Part shown: one piece after another, positions 37,923 through 47,012 of the stretch
Layout: every line of letters begins with the position of its first letter
How positions within the stretch are numbered: position 1 is the stretch's first letter
Source: Salipiger sp. H15
Lineage (GTDB): Bacteria > Pseudomonadota > Alphaproteobacteria > Rhodobacterales > Rhodobacteraceae
Assembly (NCBI RefSeq): GCF_040409955.1
Contig: NZ_CP123384.1
Location: forward strand, 1,274,501 to 1,338,500
Direction of reading: 5' to 3'
Length of the DNA stretch: 64,000 bases
Translations under genes and position numbers: made by a program
The notes under the pieces: model-generated
Seen by the model: only the letters and a program-made list of their open reading frames with translations
Told to the model about the DNA's origin: nothing
Database searches by the model: none

Positions 37923-39005
37923 TCACCGGTTGTTCGAGAAGGTGAAGAGGGACTGCAGGGCGAACATCACGCGGTCGAGCAGGAAGCCGATGATGCCGAT
38001 GGTGAAGACCGCGACCATGATCTTGGCCAGCGAGGAGGAGGAGCCGTTCTGGAACTCGTCCCAGACGAACTTGCCGAGGCCGGGGTTCTGGGCGAGCATC
38101 TCGGCGGCGATCAGCACCATCCAGCCAACCCCGAGCGACAGGCGCAGGCCGGTGAAGATCAGCGGCAGGGCCGAGGGCAGCACCAGCTTGGTGATCTTCG
38201 TCCAGGTGTTCATCTTGAGCACCTTCGAGACGTTCACCAGGTCCTTGTCGATCGAGGCGACGCCGAGCGCGGTGTTGATCAGCGTCGGCCAGAGCGAGCA
38301 GAGCGTCACGGTGATCGCCGAGATGAGGAAGGACTTCGAGAACATGCCGTCGTTGCTGGCATAGGCGGCCGAGACCACCATGGTCACGATCGGCAGCCAT
38401 GCCAGTGGCGAGACCGGCTTGAAGATCTGCACCAGGGGGTTGATCGCGGCGTTGGCGGTGGGCGAGAGCCCCGCGCAGATGCCGAGCGGAATGGCGACGG
38501 CGCTGGCAATCAGGAAGCCGAAGAACACGGTTTTGATCGAGGTCCAGATCTGCTGGTAGTAGCTGGGCGAGCCGGTATAGGCGACCTCCTTGACCTGGTC
38601 GGCCTTGCCCGCCGCGATCAGCTTTTCGTTGCGCTGCGCCACCATGGCCTCGAACTTGGCCTGCTTGACGGCCTTGGCCTCGGCGTCGTGGTGCAGGTTC
38701 ACCGCCTCGGCCCAGACCTGCGCCGGGCCGGGCACCGCGCCGAGCGAGGTCTGCACCTGCGGCGCCAGCGTGCCCCAGAGCACGAGGAAGGCGGCGATGG
38801 CCACCAGCGGCACGCCCAGCAGGCGCCAGACGTCCGCCAGCTGCGCCTTGGGGTTGTCGCCGGCGGCCGCCTTGAGCAGCGGGGTGATCCAGGCAAGGCC
38901 GAGCAACTTGAACCAGGCGTCCGCCTTGTTGATGCGGGTGAAGAGACGCGCCCGGCGAGCCTCGCGCTCGGCGTCTCGGGCGAATTCGGGATCGACGGTG
39001 GTCAT
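37923..39005 (-). CDS. nrtB: Nitrate ABC transporter permease
   Basis: 360-aa inner-membrane subunit of the NrtABCD uptake system. A charged N-terminal region (RDAEREARRARLFTRINKADAWFK) precedes the hydrophobic core. The coupling region includes INPLVQIFKPVSPLAWLPI, VNVSKVLKMNTWTKITKLVLPSALPLIFTGLRLSLGVGW. Members are typically 270-360 aa; this one has a longer N-terminal extension with an extra helix and a periplasmic loop. AAGGA precedes ATG 39005. Confidence 0.92.
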   Translation of the reverse strand: MTTVDPEFARDAEREARRARLFTRINKADAWFKLLGLAWITPLLKAAAGDNPKAQLADVWRLLGVPLVAIAAFLVLWGTLAPQVQTSLGAVPGPAQVWAEAVNLHHDAEAKAVKQAKFEAMVAQRNEKLIAAGKADQVKEVAYTGSPSYYQQIWTSIKTVFFGFLIASAVAIPLGICAGLSPTANAAINPLVQIFKPVSPLAWLPIVTMVVSAAYASNDGMFSKSFLISAITVTLCSLWPTLINTALGVASIDKDLVNVSKVLKMNTWTKITKLVLPSALPLIFTGLRLSLGVGWMVLIAAEMLAQNPGLGKFVWDEFQNGSSSSLAKIMVAVFTIGIIGFLLDRVMFALQSLFTFSNNR

Positions 39006-39083
39006 GGGTCCGGTCCTTGGTCTGGATGGCGCAAGGGGGGAGCGGCGCGCATCGGGATGAGGAAGAGGGTGCTATGTGATGGA

Positions 39084-39117
39084 GGGGGACCGGGGGGTGA
39101 GGGTGCCCCGGTCCCCC
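39084..39117 (-). promoter_or_regulatory. Intercistronic hairpin after nrtA
   Basis: Perfect 12-bp stem GGGGGACCGGGG (39084-39095)/CCCCGGTCCCCC (39106-39117), no T-run on the minus strand, placed right after the nrtA stop. Probably stabilises the nrtA message or attenuates downstream expression. Confidence 0.65.
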
Positions 39118-39123
39118 GGTCGA

Positions 39124-40485
39124 TCAGCCCTGGACTTCGTTGCCGACGACCTTCTGGTCGCCCTTGAGGCCGATCGGCAGGCTGTCGAGATAGGCGTTCG
39201 GGGCCTTGCCGTCGTAGGCGATGCCGTCGATCACGTCCGCGGCCGGGGTCGGTGCCTTGTAGCCGTCGCTGTCCCAGTCGAAGTCGGCTTCGTTCGCCAG
39301 GCCCTCGTCGACCAGCGCACGGGCGGCCTCGAGGTAGATGTCGGGGCGGTAGACCGACTTGGCGACCTCGTCGTACCAGCTGTCGGGCTTGGCCTCGGCG
39401 ATCTGGCCCCAGCGGCGCATCTGGGTCAGGTACCAGACCGCGTCGGAGTAGTAGGGGTAGGTCGCGTTGTAGCGGAAGAAGACGTTGAAGTCGGGAACCT
39501 CGCGCTTGTCGCCCTTCTCGTATTCGAAGGTGCCGGTCATCGAGTTGGCGATCACCTCGGCGTCGGCGCCCACGTACTCCGGCTTCGACAGCAGCTCGAC
39601 CGCCTCCATGCGGTTGGCGTTGTCATTCTCGTCGAGCCACATGGCGGCGCGGATCAGCGCCTTGACGATGGCCTTGGTGGTGTTGGGGTTCTCTTCGGCG
39701 AACTCGGCGGTGATGCCGAAGACCTTCTCGGGGTTGTTCTTCCACAGCTCGTAGTCGGTGATCACCGGCACGCCGATGCCCTTGAACACGGCCTGCTGGT
39801 TCCACGGCTCGCCGACGGCGTAGCCCGAGATGGTGCCGGCCTCGAGCGTGGCGGGCATCTGCGGCGGCGGGGTGACCGAGAGCATCACGTCGGCGCCGAT
39901 CTGGCCCGAGATGTTCTCGGGCGAGTAGAAGCCCGGATTCAGGCCACCGGCGGCGAGCCAGTAGCGCAGCTCGTAGTTGTGGGTCGAGACCGGGAAGACC
40001 ATGCCCATGTTGAAGGGCTTGCCCTCGGAGCGGAACTTCTCGACCACCGGCGCCAGTGCCTCGGCGCTGACCGGGTGCTGCGGCAGGCCCGCGTCGGTCT
40101 CGGCGATATTGGGCTTCATCATCTCCCAGACCTCGTTGGAAACGGTGATGCCGTTGCCGTTCAGGTCCATCGAGAAGGGGGTGATGATATGCGCCTCGGT
40201 GCCGTAGCCGATGGTGGCGGCGATCGGCTGGCCCGCCAGCATGTGCGCGCCGTCGAGGGTGCCGCCGATCACGCCGTCGAGCAGGACCTTCCAGTTGGCC
40301 TGCGCCTCGAGGGTGACGAAGAGCCCCTCGTCGAGGAAGTAGCCCTGCTCGTAGGCCACCGCGAGCGGCGCCATGTCGGTCAGCTTGATGAAGCCGAAGG
40401 TCAGTTCGTCCTTTTCGAGCTCCTGGGCCAGCGCCGGGGAGACGAGCGCGGTGGAGGTGGCGAGAGCGATGAGAAGTTTCTTCAT
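39124..40485 (-). CDS. nrtA: Nitrate ABC transporter substrate-binding protein
   Basis: 453-aa periplasmic nitrate-binding protein. The leader [21 protein letters not shown] is a Sec signal. The mature domain matches NrtA/CmpA ([52 protein letters not shown]). Start ATG 40485 follows GGGACGGA. It is preceded by a 274-base leader with a terminator that NasT is expected to overcome. Confidence 0.94.
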   Translation of the reverse strand: MKKLLIALATSTALVSPALAQELEKDELTFGFIKLTDMAPLAVAYEQGYFLDEGLFVTLEAQANWKVLLDGVIGGTLDGAHMLAGQPIAATIGYGTEAHIITPFSMDLNGNGITVSNEVWEMMKPNIAETDAGLPQHPVSAEALAPVVEKFRSEGKPFNMGMVFPVSTHNYELRYWLAAGGLNPGFYSPENISGQIGADVMLSVTPPPQMPATLEAGTISGYAVGEPWNQQAVFKGIGVPVITDYELWKNNPEKVFGITAEFAEENPNTTKAIVKALIRAAMWLDENDNANRMEAVELLSKPEYVGADAEVIANSMTGTFEYEKGDKREVPDFNVFFRYNATYPYYSDAVWYLTQMRRWGQIAEAKPDSWYDEVAKSVYRPDIYLEAARALVDEGLANEADFDWDSDGYKAPTPAADVIDGIAYDGKAPNAYLDSLPIGLKGDQKVVGNEVQG

Positions 40486-40539
40486 GGTCGTTCCGTCCCT
40501 TGTTGGAAGGTCCGGAGTGCGATCTGCCCGGACCAAGAC

Positions 40540-40590
40540 AAAAAAGCCGCTGACACGCCGTGACGGATGTCACGGGGGTCGAGCGGCTTT
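40540..40590 (-). terminator. Leader terminator of the nitrate operon (NasT antitermination target)
   Basis: On the minus strand AAAGCCGCT (40590-40582) pairs with AGCGGCTTTTTT (40551-40540); an inner CGTGAC/GTCACG hairpin fills the loop. The six-T run makes this a canonical intrinsic terminator, yet it sits 55 bases before nrtA. Two more hairpins precede it: 40594-40649 (CATGG/CCATG plus CAGGCA/TGCCTG) and 40659-40675 (GTGGC/GCCAC). With nasT upstream this fits ANTAR-controlled antitermination. Confidence 0.8.
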
Positions 40591-40759
40591 GCTCATGGAT
40601 CCCAGGCATTGGGAGAAATCTTCGGGTCGGGCGCCATTGCCTGACCATGAGGAAGCTTGTGGCTCAGCCGGCCACGCGGATCAAAGGAAAATCGTTAATG
40701 ATGCGCCGGCAGCGAAGGATTTCACGCCGCGGTCATGCTGCATGCGCAAAATGGCGGCA

Positions 40760-41935
40760 TCAGGTTTCGCGGGGCTCAAAAATTCGGCCATCGAAGAACC
40801 GATCGGGGCCGAGGTAGAGCTTGCCCGATTCCGACGCGACGGGGAGTCGCGCGGTGAGGCTGCCCTCGAGTTTCGACGAGGCGCCGGGCAGGTCGGCGCT
40901 GGTTCCCGCGAGCGCGGCGCGGTGCAGGTCCGAGCGGAAGGTGGCGCGCGCGGCCCTGCCGGCGGCGTCCGGGTCGATGCCGGCGCGGGCGGCAAGCTGG
41001 CGGCCGATCCACTCGGCCTGGCTGCGCCAGGGGAAGGTTGCGGCACCGGCGTGGAACTCGAGCATGCCCGGCACCTGACGCTCCTCGCCCTGCGCCGAGA
41101 TCACCATGCGCCCGGCCAGCGCCCGGTCGAGCACCTCGGCGGGAACGCCCAGGTATTCCGGGCGCGAGAGGATCTCGGCGGTGAGGCTGCGCGAGTCGGG
41201 CTCGGACAGCCAGCGCCCGGCCCGCCAGGTCGCGCGGATCAGCCGTCCGAGCAGCGATTGCTCGGTCTCGGCCCAGTCGGAGCGCACCGCCAGCACCTTT
41301 TCCGGCGCAAAGGACCAGATCGCGGTGCCGGGCAGCAGCAGCGCGCCGACGCCATTCTCCACCGCCATCGAGCCCCAGGGTTCGCCGACACAGAAGGCGT
41401 CGATCTCGCCCGCCTCCATCGCGTCGGCCATGAGCGGCGGCGGCACGGTGCGCACCTGCAAAGCCTCGGGCACCGAGAGGCCGAGCGCGGAGAGCCAGTA
41501 GTAGAGCAGCTCGGCATGCATCGAGAAGGGGAAGGGCACGCCGATGCGCAGCGTGGTGTCGGTGGCGGCGATCAGCGCCTCGCCCGCGGCGCGCGCGTCG
41601 TCGAAGCCGAAATCGTGCCCCTGCGCGCGCAGCTTCTCGGCCAGCGCGTTGCTGACGCCGATGACATTGCCGTTCACCGACAGCACCGAGACCGCCGAGA
41701 GCGCCGCGCCCGCGCCGCCGAGACCGAGCGCCGCGGCCACGGGCACCGGCGAGAGCATGTGCGCCGCATCCACCCGGCCGAAGCTCAGCATGTCGCGCAG
41801 GCTCGACCACGACGGCGCGCGCTTGAGGTCGAGCGCGATGCCCTCCTCGGCGGCATAGCCCATCTCCTGCGCGAGGATCAGCGGCGCGGCATCGGTGAGC
41901 GGGATGAACCCGACGGCAAGCGTGGTGGTCTTCAT
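40760..41935 (-). CDS. nasS: Nitrate sensor NasS
   Basis: 391-aa cytoplasmic relative of NrtA (VGFIPLTDAAPLILAQEMGY; VDAAHMLSPVPVAAALG; CVGEPWGSMAVENG) with no signal peptide. In the NasS-NasT pair it holds NasT inactive until nitrate or nitrite binds. The ATG overlaps the nasT stop (ATGA), matching equimolar production. Separated from nrtA by the structured leader. Confidence 0.93.
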   Translation of the reverse strand: MKTTTLAVGFIPLTDAAPLILAQEMGYAAEEGIALDLKRAPSWSSLRDMLSFGRVDAAHMLSPVPVAAALGLGGAGAALSAVSVLSVNGNVIGVSNALAEKLRAQGHDFGFDDARAAGEALIAATDTTLRIGVPFPFSMHAELLYYWLSALGLSVPEALQVRTVPPPLMADAMEAGEIDAFCVGEPWGSMAVENGVGALLLPGTAIWSFAPEKVLAVRSDWAETEQSLLGRLIRATWRAGRWLSEPDSRSLTAEILSRPEYLGVPAEVLDRALAGRMVISAQGEERQVPGMLEFHAGAATFPWRSQAEWIGRQLAARAGIDPDAAGRAARATFRSDLHRAALAGTSADLPGASSKLEGSLTARLPVASESGKLYLGPDRFFDGRIFEPRET

Positions 41936-42519
41936 CCCAGCAGCCCCGCCGCCGTCACCAGCGCCTGCGCCACGTCGGCGACGCGCTTGCCCTGGTCCAT
42001 GGCGGCCTTTCGCAAGAGCGCGTAGGCCTCGTCCTCGCCGACGCCGCGGGCCTTCATCAACATGCCCTTGGCGCGGTCGATGACCTTGCGCTCCTCGAGC
42101 GCGCGCTTGGTCTCGGCGAGCTCGGTGCGCATCCGCTGGAACATGCGGAAGCGGGCGATGGCGGCGTCGAGCACCGGCTTCACCCGCTGTGGCTTCAGCC
42201 CGTCGACCACGTAGGCCGAGACCCCCGCCTCGATCGCCGCGTCGGTGAGCCCGTCGCCCGAGCGGTCGACGAACATGGCGACCGGGCGCTCGAGCGGACC
42301 CGAGGCCAGCGCCAGTTCCTCGAGCGTGTCGCGCGACGGGCTTTCGAGGTCGATGAGCACCACGTCGGGGCTGAGCTGCTGGATACGGCGGGCGAGGCCG
42401 GTGATTTCCGAGACCACGTGGATCTCGTACTCACCGGCGTCGCGCAGGCTCTGCTGGATGAGCAGGGCGCGTTCCCGGTCGGTTTCCACGATGGCGATGG
42501 AGAGCTGGGCGGAGGACAT
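41932..42519 (-). CDS. nasT: ANTAR-domain antiterminator NasT
   Basis: 195-aa two-domain regulator. The receiver-like domain (1-120: SIAIVETDRERALLIQQSL, DVVLIDLESPSRD) keeps a central acidic residue. A coiled linker (RTELAETKRALEERKVIDRAKGML) leads into the C-terminal ANTAR domain (KGMLMKARGVGEDEAYALLRKAAM). It binds leader RNA and prevents termination before nrtA once NasS releases it. First gene of the cluster. Confidence 0.93.
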   Translation of the reverse strand: MSSAQLSIAIVETDRERALLIQQSLRDAGEYEIHVVSEITGLARRIQQLSPDVVLIDLESPSRDTLEELALASGPLERPVAMFVDRSGDGLTDAAIEAGVSAYVVDGLKPQRVKPVLDAAIARFRMFQRMRTELAETKRALEERKVIDRAKGMLMKARGVGEDEAYALLRKAAMDQGKRVADVAQALVTAAGLLG

Positions 42520-42629
42520 GGTTCCTATCCGCCACGCCGGCGCGGGCTTGTAAAGCCGGGCCGTGCCGGGGAGGGGCTAGAAATCGGGCAGGCGGTGAAA
42601 TCTTGGGCGTTTGCGCGGCAGGGAAGGGG

Positions 42630-42694
42630 GAGGGGGCGCAGCCCCCTCTTGGCCTGCGGCCAATTCACCCCGGCGTATTTGGAAAGAGAAGAAG
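42630..42694 (+). repeat. Intergenic composite repeat, copy e (two hairpins + 22-bp unit)
   Basis: Hairpin 1 GAGGGGGC-GCA-GCCCCCTC (42630-42648), hairpin 2 TTGGCC-TGC-GGCCAA (42649-42663), then CACCCCGG and the exact 22-bp unit at 42673-42694 (inverted relative to copies c and d). It fills most of the gap between nasT and the FAD oxidase gene. Confidence 0.75.
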
Positions 42695-42706
42695 CCGGGG
42701 GTGGCC

Positions 42707-44029
42707 TCAGAGGTCGAAGAGCGCGGCGCCGACGTAGGCCGGGGCGAGCAGGGCGCGGCGGAAGCGGCCGAGCGGGAAGCGGCTCGGCGGCGTCTGCAGG
42801 AGGGCAGGGGAGCGGGCGCGCGCGGGCTTGCCCTGCACGAGGTCGGCGAGCAGCAGGCCGGCGTGGCTGCCCATGGCGACGCCGTTGCCGTGGAAGCCCA
42901 TTCCGGCGAAGAGGCCGGGATGCTCGGGCATCGCGCCGACGAAGGGGGTGAGCCGCGCCATGAGGCAGACGAGACCGGCCCATTCGTGGCCGATCGTCAC
43001 GCCCTTCCAGGCGGGGAACATGGCGACGAACTCGCGGCGGATACGGGCGCTGATCGCCCGCTGCGCCCGGGGTGTGGCGGTGAGCCCGCCGCGCATGCCG
43101 AAGAGGAAGCGGTTGTCCGGCAGCAGGCGGAAATAGTGCAGCAGCTGGCGCGTGTCATAGGCCATCTGGCGCGAGGTCCAGCCGGCAGCGGCGCGCTGCA
43201 TCTCGGTGAGCGGCTCGGTGACGATGACGCTCGACTGCACCGGCATGTAGCGCCCGCGCAGCCAGTCTGGCAGGTCCTCGGAGGAATAGCCGTTGGTGGC
43301 GAGGATCACCCGGTCGGCGGTGAGCACCGCTTCCGGCGTGGTGAGGTGCCACTTGCCTTCCGCGCGGCGCAGCGCGGTGACCGGGCTGTGGCCGTGCAGC
43401 GTGGCGCCGGCGGCCTGGGCGGCGCGGGCGAGCCCGGCGTGGTACTTGCGCGGGTTGAGCGCGAAGCCGAGCGGGGTGGTCATCGCGCCCTGGAACGGCC
43501 CGGCCAGCCCCTCGGCGGCGAGCTCCTCCTGCGGGATGAGGCGGGGGGTGACGCCGTAGAGCGCGGGCATCGCCTCGGCGCTCTCGGCGAAGCCGCGCCA
43601 GGCGCGGGGGGTGTGGGCGAGCAGGGTCTCGCCGTCGGAATGGGTGTCGGCGTCGATGCCGTGCTCGGCGATGAGACCCGCGGCGGTCTCGATGGCGGCG
43701 CGCTCGGTCTGGCACCAGTCGCGCAGGCCCTCCGCGCCGTGGCGCTGGCGGAGCAGCGCGTGGGGGGCCTTGGCGCCACCGAGGCAGCAGAATCCGCCGT
43801 TGCGCCCCGAGGCGCCGTAGCCCGGGTGCTCGGCCTCGAGCAGCGCCACCTCGACGCCGTCCTGCGCAAGATGCAGCGCGGCCGAGAGGCCGGTGAAGCC
43901 GCCGCCGATCACCGCGACCTCGGCATGGCGCGGGGCGGCCAGCGGTGCCCAGTCCATGACCGGCACGGTGTCCGCCCAGAAGCAGGCGCCCTGCGGCCCG
44001 TAAGCCGCAGTCTCGTAGATGCGTTTCAT
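42707..44029 (-). CDS. FAD-dependent amine oxidase, PuuB/DadA-like
   Basis: 440-aa flavoprotein. The dinucleotide motif VIGGGFTGLSAALHLAQDG (about 40-58), EAEHPGYGASGRNGGFC and the C-terminal GMGFHGNGVAMGSHAG match gamma-glutamylputrescine oxidase-type deaminating oxidases. It lies in a cluster with a putrescine-like ABC importer and a class III aminotransferase, so it likely oxidises a polyamine or its gamma-glutamyl derivative; a D-amino-acid substrate is the alternative. Last gene of the minus-strand operon. Confidence 0.82.
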   Translation of the reverse strand: MKRIYETAAYGPQGACFWADTVPVMDWAPLAAPRHAEVAVIGGGFTGLSAALHLAQDGVEVALLEAEHPGYGASGRNGGFCCLGGAKAPHALLRQRHGAEGLRDWCQTERAAIETAAGLIAEHGIDADTHSDGETLLAHTPRAWRGFAESAEAMPALYGVTPRLIPQEELAAEGLAGPFQGAMTTPLGFALNPRKYHAGLARAAQAAGATLHGHSPVTALRRAEGKWHLTTPEAVLTADRVILATNGYSSEDLPDWLRGRYMPVQSSVIVTEPLTEMQRAAAGWTSRQMAYDTRQLLHYFRLLPDNRFLFGMRGGLTATPRAQRAISARIRREFVAMFPAWKGVTIGHEWAGLVCLMARLTPFVGAMPEHPGLFAGMGFHGNGVAMGSHAGLLLADLVQGKPARARSPALLQTPPSRFPLGRFRRALLAPAYVGAALFDL

Positions 44030-44042
44030 GCCCGTCTTTCCG

Positions 44043-44861
44043 TTACTCGGCGCGCACCGCCGCCTGTTCGTCGCGGCGCTGCGCCACCGCCGCCCGCTTC
44101 GACAGCAGCGAGGCGATGATCACCCCGACCGTGACGATGCCGATCATGATCGTCGAGAGCGCGTTGATCTGCGGGCTGACGCCGAGGCGCACGGCCGAGA
44201 AGATCTTGATCGGCAGGGTGGTGGCCGAGGGGCCGGTGGCGAAGCTGGCGATCACCAGGTCGTCGAGCGACAGGGTGAAGGCGAGCAGCCAGCCGGAGAT
44301 CACCGCCGGGGCGATGATCGGCAGGGTGACCAGCCGGAACGCCTCGAAGGGCGAGCAGCCGAGGTCGAGCGCCGCCTCCTCGAGCGACTTGTCGAAGGTG
44401 GTCAGCCGCGAGGAGACCACCACCGAGACGTAGCACATGGCGAAGGTGGTGTGCGCGAGCACGATGGTGAACACGCCGCGGTCGAGGTTGATGCCGATGA
44501 AGAGCAGCAGCAGCGCGAGGCCGGTGATCACCTCGGGCATCACCAGCGGCGCGTAGATCATCCCGGAAAAGAGCGTGCGGCCGTGGAAGCGCCCGGCGCG
44601 GACCAGCACGTAGGCGGCCATGGTGCCGAGGATCGTCGCCAGCGTCGAGGAGAAGACCGCGACCTTCAGCGTCACCCAGGCGGCGTCGAGGAAGGCCTGG
44701 TCGCGGAAGAGCTCGCCGTACCACTTGGTCGAGAAGCCTGCCCAGACCGTGACGAGGCGGCTTTCGTTGAAGCTGTAGAAGACCAGCAGCACCATCGGCA
44801 GGTAGAGGAAGGCGAAGCCGAGGGTCAGCGAGACCGTGTTGAACCAGCTGAAGCGTCTCAT
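44043..44861 (-). CDS. potI: Polyamine ABC importer permease, PotC/PotI-like
   Basis: 272-aa inner-membrane subunit with six helices (LTLGFAFLYLPMVLLVFYSF first) and the EAA motif EEAALDLGCSPFEAFRLVTLPIIAPAV. Partner of the PotH-like permease upstream. Its ATG lies 70 bases after that gene, the gap being filled by repeat copy f. Confidence 0.88.
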   Translation of the reverse strand: MRRFSWFNTVSLTLGFAFLYLPMVLLVFYSFNESRLVTVWAGFSTKWYGELFRDQAFLDAAWVTLKVAVFSSTLATILGTMAAYVLVRAGRFHGRTLFSGMIYAPLVMPEVITGLALLLLFIGINLDRGVFTIVLAHTTFAMCYVSVVVSSRLTTFDKSLEEAALDLGCSPFEAFRLVTLPIIAPAVISGWLLAFTLSLDDLVIASFATGPSATTLPIKIFSAVRLGVSPQINALSTIMIGIVTVGVIIASLLSKRAAVAQRRDEQAAVRAE

Positions 44862-44899
44862 GCCCTGACTCCGGCTTTCTGGCCGTCGGCGGGCCGGGT

Positions 44900-44921
44900 G
44901 CGTATTTGGAAAGAGAAGAAG
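44900..44921 (-). repeat. Intergenic repeat, copy f (exact 22-bp unit)
   Basis: Exact 22-bp copy on the minus strand, 11 bases after the stop of the PotH-like permease and inside the operon. On the plus strand a GGCC-N7-GGCC stem precedes it. Confidence 0.75.
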
Positions 44922-44931
44922 CGGGGGAGGC

Positions 44932-45822
44932 TCATCCTTCGGCCTCCCGCTGCTTCTGCTCGTTGCGCTGGAAGAGGATGATCGGGACGATCAGGATCAG
45001 CAGCAGCACCACGGCCACCGCCGAGGCCACCGGCCAGTCGCGGTTCGAGAAGAACTCTTCCCAGAGCACCTTGCCGATCATCAGTGTCGACGACCCGCCG
45101 AGCAGCGAGGGGATGACGAACTCGCCGATGGTGGGGATGAAGACGAGGAAGCAGCCGGCGATGATGCCGTTGCGCGACAGCGGCCAGGTGACCAGCCAGA
45201 AGGCGGCGAAGCGCGAGCAGCCGAGGTCCTCGGCGGCCTCGAGCAGCGAGCCGTCGAGCTTTTCCAGCGCCGAGTAGATCGGCAGGATCATGAAGGGCAG
45301 GTAGGTGTAGACCACGCCGATGTAGACGGCGGTTGTGGTGTTCATGATCTGCAGCGGCGCGTCGATGATGCCGAGCCAGAGCAGCACCTGGTTGAGCACG
45401 CCCTCGTTCGACAGGATCCCCATCCACGAGTAGACGCGGATCAGGAAGGAGGTCCAGAACGGCAGGATCACCAGCATCAGCAGGGTCGGGCGCCATTCCT
45501 CGGGGGCGCGGGCCATGGCATAGGCCACCGGGTAGCCGGCGCAGAGCGTCAGGAAGGTCGAGATCGCGGCGATCTTCAGCGAGGAAAGATAGGCCTTCCA
45601 GTAGAGATCGTCGGTGGTCAGGAAGGTGAAGTTCTCGAAGTCGAGCTCCGAGAAGAAGCTCTTCAGCCCCTCCCAGCCGGCGGTGAGGTCGAGCTGCGGC
45701 GTGTAGGGCGGGCGCGACAGGGCGATGTCCGAGAGCGAGATCTTCAGGACGATCAGGAAGGGGATGAGGAACAGCGCCAGCAGCCAGACGTAGGGGATCG
45801 CGATGAGGACGAAGCGGCGCAT
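44932..45822 (-). CDS. potH: Polyamine ABC importer permease, PotB/PotH-like
   Basis: 296-aa permease starting with a hydrophobic segment (IAIPYVWLLALFLIPFLIVLKISLSDIAL). The coupling loop is LLEAAEDLGCSRFAAFWLVTWPLSRNGI. With PotI-like subunit it forms the channel. Begins three bases after the ATPase stop. Confidence 0.88.
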   Translation of the reverse strand: MRRFVLIAIPYVWLLALFLIPFLIVLKISLSDIALSRPPYTPQLDLTAGWEGLKSFFSELDFENFTFLTTDDLYWKAYLSSLKIAAISTFLTLCAGYPVAYAMARAPEEWRPTLLMLVILPFWTSFLIRVYSWMGILSNEGVLNQVLLWLGIIDAPLQIMNTTTAVYIGVVYTYLPFMILPIYSALEKLDGSLLEAAEDLGCSRFAAFWLVTWPLSRNGIIAGCFLVFIPTIGEFVIPSLLGGSSTLMIGKVLWEEFFSNRDWPVASAVAVVLLLILIVPIILFQRNEQKQREAEG

Positions 45823-45825
45823 GGC

Positions 45826-46947
45826 TCAGCCCTCCAGCACGACGCCGGCGGTGTCGGTGAAGCCGACCCAGACCTCGTCTTCCCAGGTGATGTGGCGGTT
45901 GGCGAGACGGCGCGCGTTGACCATCTGCGCCTTGATCATCTGACCGCCGGCGAGCTCGACGTGGTAGGTCGAGATGTTGCCGAGATAGGCGATGTCGATG
46001 ACCTTGCCGCGGAAGGTGTTGGGGCGGTCGGGCCTTTCGACGTCGATCGTCACCTTCTCGGGGCGGATGGCGAAATGCACGCTCTGCCCGGCCTGCAGGC
46101 TCTTGGCGGGCGTGGCGAGGATCGGCGGCTGGCCCTCGGCCCAGGCGATGCCGGTCTTCTCGCCGGGCTGGGTGGCGCGGCCCTCGATGATGTTCACGTC
46201 GCCGATGAAGTCGGCCACGTAGACCGAGTTCGGCGCCTCGTAGATCTCGGCGGGGGTGGCGACCTGCACGAGGTGGCCCTCGTCCATCACCGCGATGCGC
46301 GAGGCGACGGTCATCGCCTCTTCCTGGTCGTGGGTGACGATGACGAAGGTGGTGCCGGTCTTTTCCTGGATGTCCATGAGCTCGAACTGGGTCTGCTCGC
46401 GCAGCTTGCGGTCGAGCGCGCCGAGCGGCTCGTCGAGCAGCAGCAGCTTCGGCGCCTTGGCGAGCGAGCGGGCGAGCGCGACGCGCTGGCGCTGGCCGCC
46501 GGAAATCTGGTGCGGCTTGCGGCGGGCGAACTTGGTCAGCCGGGTGAGGCGCAGCATCTCCTCGACGCGGTCGCCGATGAAGGCCTTGTCCCGGCTCTCG
46601 CGGCGCAGGCCGAAGGCGATGTTGTCCCAGACCGACAGGTGCGGGAAGAGCGCGTAGCTCTGGAACATCATGTTCACCGGGCGCTGGTTCGGCGGCACGT
46701 GGCCGATGTCCTTGCCCGACAGGAAGATGTCGCCGGAGGTCGCCGTCTCGAAGCCCGCGAGCATCCGCATCATCGTGGTCTTGCCGCAGCCCGAGGGGCC
46801 GAGAAGGGCGAAGAATTCGCGCTCGTAGATGTCCAGAGACAGGTCATGGATCGCGGTGAAGTCGCCGAACGTCTTGGTCACGTTGCGGAATTCGATGATC
46901 GGTTTCTGGGCCGGGTCGGTCCAGGGGGCAAAGACGGTCTGAGCCAT
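45826..46947 (-). CDS. potG: Polyamine ABC importer ATPase, PotA/PotG-like
   Basis: 373-aa ATPase: Walker A LGPSGCGKTT, Q-loop MMFQSYALFPHLSVWDNI, signature ISGGQRQRVALARSL, Walker B LLLDEPLGALDRK, H-loop VTHDQEEAM; C-terminal TOBE domain (about 290-370). ATG 46947 is preferred over a TTG two codons upstream. A strong hairpin separates it from the binding-protein gene. Confidence 0.9.
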   Translation of the reverse strand: MAQTVFAPWTDPAQKPIIEFRNVTKTFGDFTAIHDLSLDIYEREFFALLGPSGCGKTTMMRMLAGFETATSGDIFLSGKDIGHVPPNQRPVNMMFQSYALFPHLSVWDNIAFGLRRESRDKAFIGDRVEEMLRLTRLTKFARRKPHQISGGQRQRVALARSLAKAPKLLLLDEPLGALDRKLREQTQFELMDIQEKTGTTFVIVTHDQEEAMTVASRIAVMDEGHLVQVATPAEIYEAPNSVYVADFIGDVNIIEGRATQPGEKTGIAWAEGQPPILATPAKSLQAGQSVHFAIRPEKVTIDVERPDRPNTFRGKVIDIAYLGNISTYHVELAGGQMIKAQMVNARRLANRHITWEDEVWVGFTDTAGVVLEG

Positions 46948-46970
46948 GCGCAAGGGTCCTAGGTGAGAAT

Positions 46971-47000
46971 GGCCCGCCCCCCGGATCGGAGGGGCGGGCC
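46971..47000 (-). promoter_or_regulatory. Intercistronic hairpin after the potF-like gene
   Basis: Perfect 10-bp stem GGCCCGCCCC (46971-46980)/GGGGCGGGCC (46991-47000), no T-run, between the binding-protein stop and the ATPase start. Same position and kind as the hairpins at 27559 and 39084. Confidence 0.65.
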
Positions 47001-47012
47001 GAGGCGTCAGGT

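Noticed and set aside
42520..42629. Possible sigma-54 promoter (GGCACG...GC) upstream of nasT.
   Set aside because: The spacing between the GG and GC elements is one base short, and the TTGC part is missing.
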